64,000 nucleotides of DNA from Sphingomonas gei (GTDB taxonomy: Bacteria > Pseudomonadota > Alphaproteobacteria > Sphingomonadales > Sphingomonadaceae): the NCBI RefSeq assembly GCF_004792685.1, contig NZ_SRXT01000001.1:682001-746000 (forward strand), given 5' to 3'. Under the pieces are notes generated by a model that searched no databases, was not told the DNA's origin, and saw only the letters and a program-made list of their open reading frames with translations. Shown here piece by piece: positions 61,446 through 64,000 of the stretch. How positions within the stretch are numbered: position 1 is the first letter of the stretch; the number at the start of each line of letters is the position of its first letter. The translations under genes and the position numbers were made by a program.

Positions 61446-64000
61446 TCAGGCAGCAGCCGCCAGCGTCACTTCGGGCTTACCGAACACCGCGGAGCGAATC
61501 CCCGGCAGCCCGCGGATCTTGTCGACCATCTCCTCGTCGACGCGGAAGTTGCGGCCGATTACCAGCTCGGCCTGACCCTGGGCGCCGAAGGGTGCCCAGA
61601 CCCTTACCGTGCTACGCCCGCCGCGCTCGCCACCGATCATCTCGGCGAGCCGCGGGAGGACGCCCGCGTCGCTCACTTCCAAGTCGACGATCAGGCGCGC
61701 GGTGTTGGCGATGCTCTCGAACGGCTGGACGCGCTTGACCGAAACGCGCGGGGTATCCTCGCCCGGGCGCTTGTCGAGCTCGACGGTGAGCAGGGCGCAG
61801 CCCCCTGCCCGCGCCGCTTCCTCCATGTCCTTGGCGGCGAATTCGTCGAAGCAGCTGGCGATCACCTGGCCGCTGGTGTCCGAGATCGTCGCCATCATGT
61901 AGCGGTTGCCGCGCGCCGAAGTGCGCCAGCGCGCATCCTCGATCAGCGCGGCGATCGTCGCGCCGACGCGGCCGCCGTCGGGGATCGGCACTTCGCCCAG
62001 CGAGGTGATCTCGCGCGCACCCTGGCTGCGGACGAGATGCCCGTAGCGATCGAGCGGGTGCGCCGAGAAATAATAACCGAACGCGTCCTTCTCGGCGGCG
62101 ATCTTGTCGGCGAGCGACCAAAGCGCGCTCTTGGGCAAGGTGATCGCGCCGCCGCCGGGTTCGGATTCGCCGAACAGGCCGCCCTGCCCGCTCGCCCGGC
62201 TCTCGTGCGTGCGCTGGGCGACGGCGAGGATCGTCTCGGCCGCGGCATGGACTCCGGCGCGGTTGGGTTCGATCCCGTCGAACGCCCCCGCGGCGGCGAG
62301 CGTCTCGAGCTGGCGCTTGTTGAGAAGTCGCGGGTCAACGCGTTTGGAGAAATCGTCGAGCGACTTGAAGCGGCCATTGCCATCGCGCTCCTCGATCAGC
62401 AGCTCCATCGCACGCTCGCCGACGCCCTTGAGCGCGCCCAGGGCATAACGCACCGCGAGACCGTCCTTGTGCTTCTCGACGTGGAAATCGGCGAGGCTGG
62501 CGTTGATGTCGGGCGGCAGGCACTCGATCGACAGCCGGCGCATATCGTCGGCGAAGATCGCGAGCTTGTCGGTCTGGTGGATGTCGTACGCCATCGACGC
62601 GGCGAAGAATTCGTGCGGATGGTGGGTCTTGAGCCACGCGGTCTGGTAGGCGAGCAGCGCGTAGGCGGCAGCGTGCGACTTGTTGAAGCCGTAGCCCGCG
62701 AACTTGTCGATCAAGTCGAACAGTTCGTTGGCCTTGGCAGGTTTGATGTCGTTCACTTTGCCGCAGCCTTCGACGAAGATCGCGCGCTGCGCGTCCATCT
62801 CGGCCTTGATCTTCTTGCCCATCGCGCGGCGGAGCATGTCGGCGCCGCCCAAAGTATAGCCGGCGAGCACCTGCGCCGCCTGCATCACCTGTTCCTGATA
62901 AACGAAGATCCCGTAGGTCTCGTTGAGGACGGGCTCGAGCAGGGCGTGCGGATAGACGATCTCCTCGCGCCCACCCTTGCGGTGGCCGAAGCTCGGGATG
63001 TTGTCCATCGGGCCCGGGCGATAGAGCGAGACCAGCGCGATGATGTCGCCGAAATTGGTCGGGCGGACCGCCGTAAGGGTACGGCGCATGCCTTCGGATT
63101 CGAGCTGGAACACGCCGACCGTGTCGCCGCGCTGGAGCAAGTCGTAGACTTCGGGATCGTCCCACAGGAGCGTGTCGAGATCGACCTCGATGCCGCGGTC
63201 GGCGAGCAGTTCGACGGCTTTCTTGAGCACCGACAGCGTCTTGAGCCCGAGAAAATCGAACTTCACCAGTCCAGCGCCTTCGACATATTTCATGTCGAAC
63301 TGCGTGACCGGCATGTCCGAGCGCGGATCGCGGTAGAGCGGGACCAGTTCGGCGAGCGGGCGATCGCCGATCACCACGCCGGCAGCGTGCGTCGAGCTGT
63401 GCCGCGGCAGGCCTTCGAGCCGCATCGACAGGTCGATCAGATGGCGGACGTCGCTATGGTTCTTATACTCGCTGTGGAACTCGCTGACGCCATCGAGGGT
63501 GCGCTTGAGCGTCCACGGGTCGGTCGGGTGGTTGGGGATCTGCTTGGCGAGGCGATCGACCTGGCCGTAGCTCATCTGGAGCACGCGGCCGACGTCCTTG
63601 AGAACCGCGCGTGCCTTCATCGTCCCGAAGGTGATGATCTGCGCGACGGTGTCGCGGCCGTATTTCTCCTGGACGTAGCGGATCACTTCGCCGCGGCGGG
63701 TTTCGCAGAAATCGATGTCGAAATCGGGCATCGACACGCGCTCGGGGTTGAGGAAGCGTTCGAACAGCAGGCCGAGCTTGAGAGGATCGAGATCGGTGAT
63801 GGTCAGCACCCAGGCGACCACCGAGCCCGCGCCCGAGCCGCGGCCGGGGCCGACGGGAATGTCGTGAGTCTTCGCCCATTTTATGAAGTCCGCGACGATC
63901 AGGAAATAGCCGGGGAACCCCATCTGGATGATGACGTCGAGCTCGAATTCGAGGCGGTCGCGATAGGGTTGGGTCCAGTCCCCTGCGTTGGGAAAGCGGT
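61446..64000 (-). CDS. dnaE: DNA polymerase III subunit alpha, C-terminal about 850 residues (5' end outside window)
   Basis: Replicative polymerase catalytic subunit. The frame is open to the last base of the window, so the N-terminal PHP domain (about 300 residues) is missing. Visible parts: polymerase palm with the catalytic acidic residues in SMPDFDIDFCETRRGEVIRY and the GPGRGSGAGSVVAWVL segment; the fingers (SSTHAAGVVIGDRPLAELVP; AGYTLGGADMLRRAMGKK); helix-hairpin-helix (GFNKSHAAAYALLAYQTAWL); and the C-terminal OB fold and tau-binding region. It is typical of DnaE1, not of the error-prone DnaE2. Ends next to the multi-armed repeat. Confidence 0.96.
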   Translation of the reverse strand, partial: RFPNAGDWTQPYRDRLEFELDVIIQMGFPGYFLIVADFIKWAKTHDIPVGPGRGSGAGSVVAWVLTITDLDPLKLGLLFERFLNPERVSMPDFDIDFCETRRGEVIRYVQEKYGRDTVAQIITFGTMKARAVLKDVGRVLQMSYGQVDRLAKQIPNHPTDPWTLKRTLDGVSEFHSEYKNHSDVRHLIDLSMRLEGLPRHSSTHAAGVVIGDRPLAELVPLYRDPRSDMPVTQFDMKYVEGAGLVKFDFLGLKTLSVLKKAVELLADRGIEVDLDTLLWDDPEVYDLLQRGDTVGVFQLESEGMRRTLTAVRPTNFGDIIALVSLYRPGPMDNIPSFGHRKGGREEIVYPHALLEPVLNETYGIFVYQEQVMQAAQVLAGYTLGGADMLRRAMGKKIKAEMDAQRAIFVEGCGKVNDIKPAKANELFDLIDKFAGYGFNKSHAAAYALLAYQTAWLKTHHPHEFFAASMAYDIHQTDKLAIFADDMRRLSIECLPPDINASLADFHVEKHKDGLAVRYALGALKGVGERAMELLIEERDGNGRFKSLDDFSKRVDPRLLNKRQLETLAAAGAFDGIEPNRAGVHAAAETILAVAQRTHESRASGQGGLFGESEPGGGAITLPKSALWSLADKIAAEKDAFGYYFSAHPLDRYGHLVRSQGAREITSLGEVPIPDGGRVGATIAALIEDARWRTSARGNRYMMATISDTSGQVIASCFDEFAAKDMEEAARAGGCALLTVELDKRPGEDTPRVSVKRVQPFESIANTARLIVDLEVSDAGVLPRLAEMIGGERGGRSTVRVWAPFGAQGQAELVIGRNFRVDEEMVDKIRGLPGIRSAVFGKPEVTLAAAA

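Noticed and set aside
61446..64000. Error-prone DnaE2
   Set aside because: No imuA/imuB neighbours and the sequence segments match the replicative DnaE1 type; the short length is due only to the window edge.

Overview
The window is a contiguous piece of a high-GC alphaproteobacterial chromosome, almost certainly a member of the Sphingomonadales (Sphingomonas-like). Reasons seen in the sequence: a pyruvate dehydrogenase E1-beta with its own N-terminal lipoyl domain, a eukaryote-like NADP-isocitrate dehydrogenase, a GTTC-N7-GTTC type SOS box in front of recA, DUF1206, DUF3618 and DUF4170 proteins, a bamA operon in which fabZ follows skp directly without lpxD or lpxA (sphingomonads are known to carry glycosphingolipids in place of LPS), and dispersed palindromic intergenic repeats. 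Gene density is very high, with many 1, 4 and 8 nt gene overlaps and many GTG or TTG starts.

Layout. 1-1005 is the 3' end of a TadG-like vWA protein. 1056-6237 (minus) holds pdhB, pdhA, ftsB and eno, with a DUF1206 membrane protein on the other strand. 6383-8314 (plus) is a cassette of small membrane proteins resembling the enterobacterial yqjD-yqjE-yqjK group, then a DUF4170 gene. 8371-14917 (minus) is carA - an unknown coupled gene - carB - greA - a rhomboid-like protein that has lost its catalytic residues. 15057-19466 (plus) is yqeY-dnaG-rpoD, closed by a strong terminator.

20545-32187 (minus) carries rpmE and then, in transcription order, rpsB-tsf-pyrH-frr-uppS-cdsA-dxr-rseP-bamA-ompH(skp)-fabZ: translation, nucleotide supply, isoprenoid and phospholipid precursors and outer-membrane assembly. 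32612-35078 is a phospholipid head-group locus (psd-pssA, with a divergent PmtA-like methyltransferase). 35345-45259 holds icd, a K+/H+ antiporter, a small secreted protein, alaS, a small membrane protein, a Tat-exported Xaa-Pro peptidase and a dicarboxylate symporter. 45454-51602 (minus) has a GST, recA with SOS box and promoter, and the coupled chain ETF-QO - TPR protein - ispE. 51731-54766 (plus) is the coupled chain UDG-like - lytic transglycosylase - moaB. The rest holds YbjN and VOC proteins (minus), a PA0069-type radical SAM protein and an M1 aminopeptidase (plus), an acyl-CoA synthetase (minus) and dnaE (minus), whose 5' part lies beyond the window.

No rRNA, tRNA, CRISPR array, integrase, insertion sequence or prophage was recognised. 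The window is mostly core genome. The most unusual items are the unknown gene embedded in the carAB operon, the rhomboid-like protein without its Ser/His dyad, an EF-hand loop inside the Skp-like chaperone, a cysteine-free UDG-fold protein coupled to a lytic transglycosylase, and multi-armed palindromic intergenic repeats.
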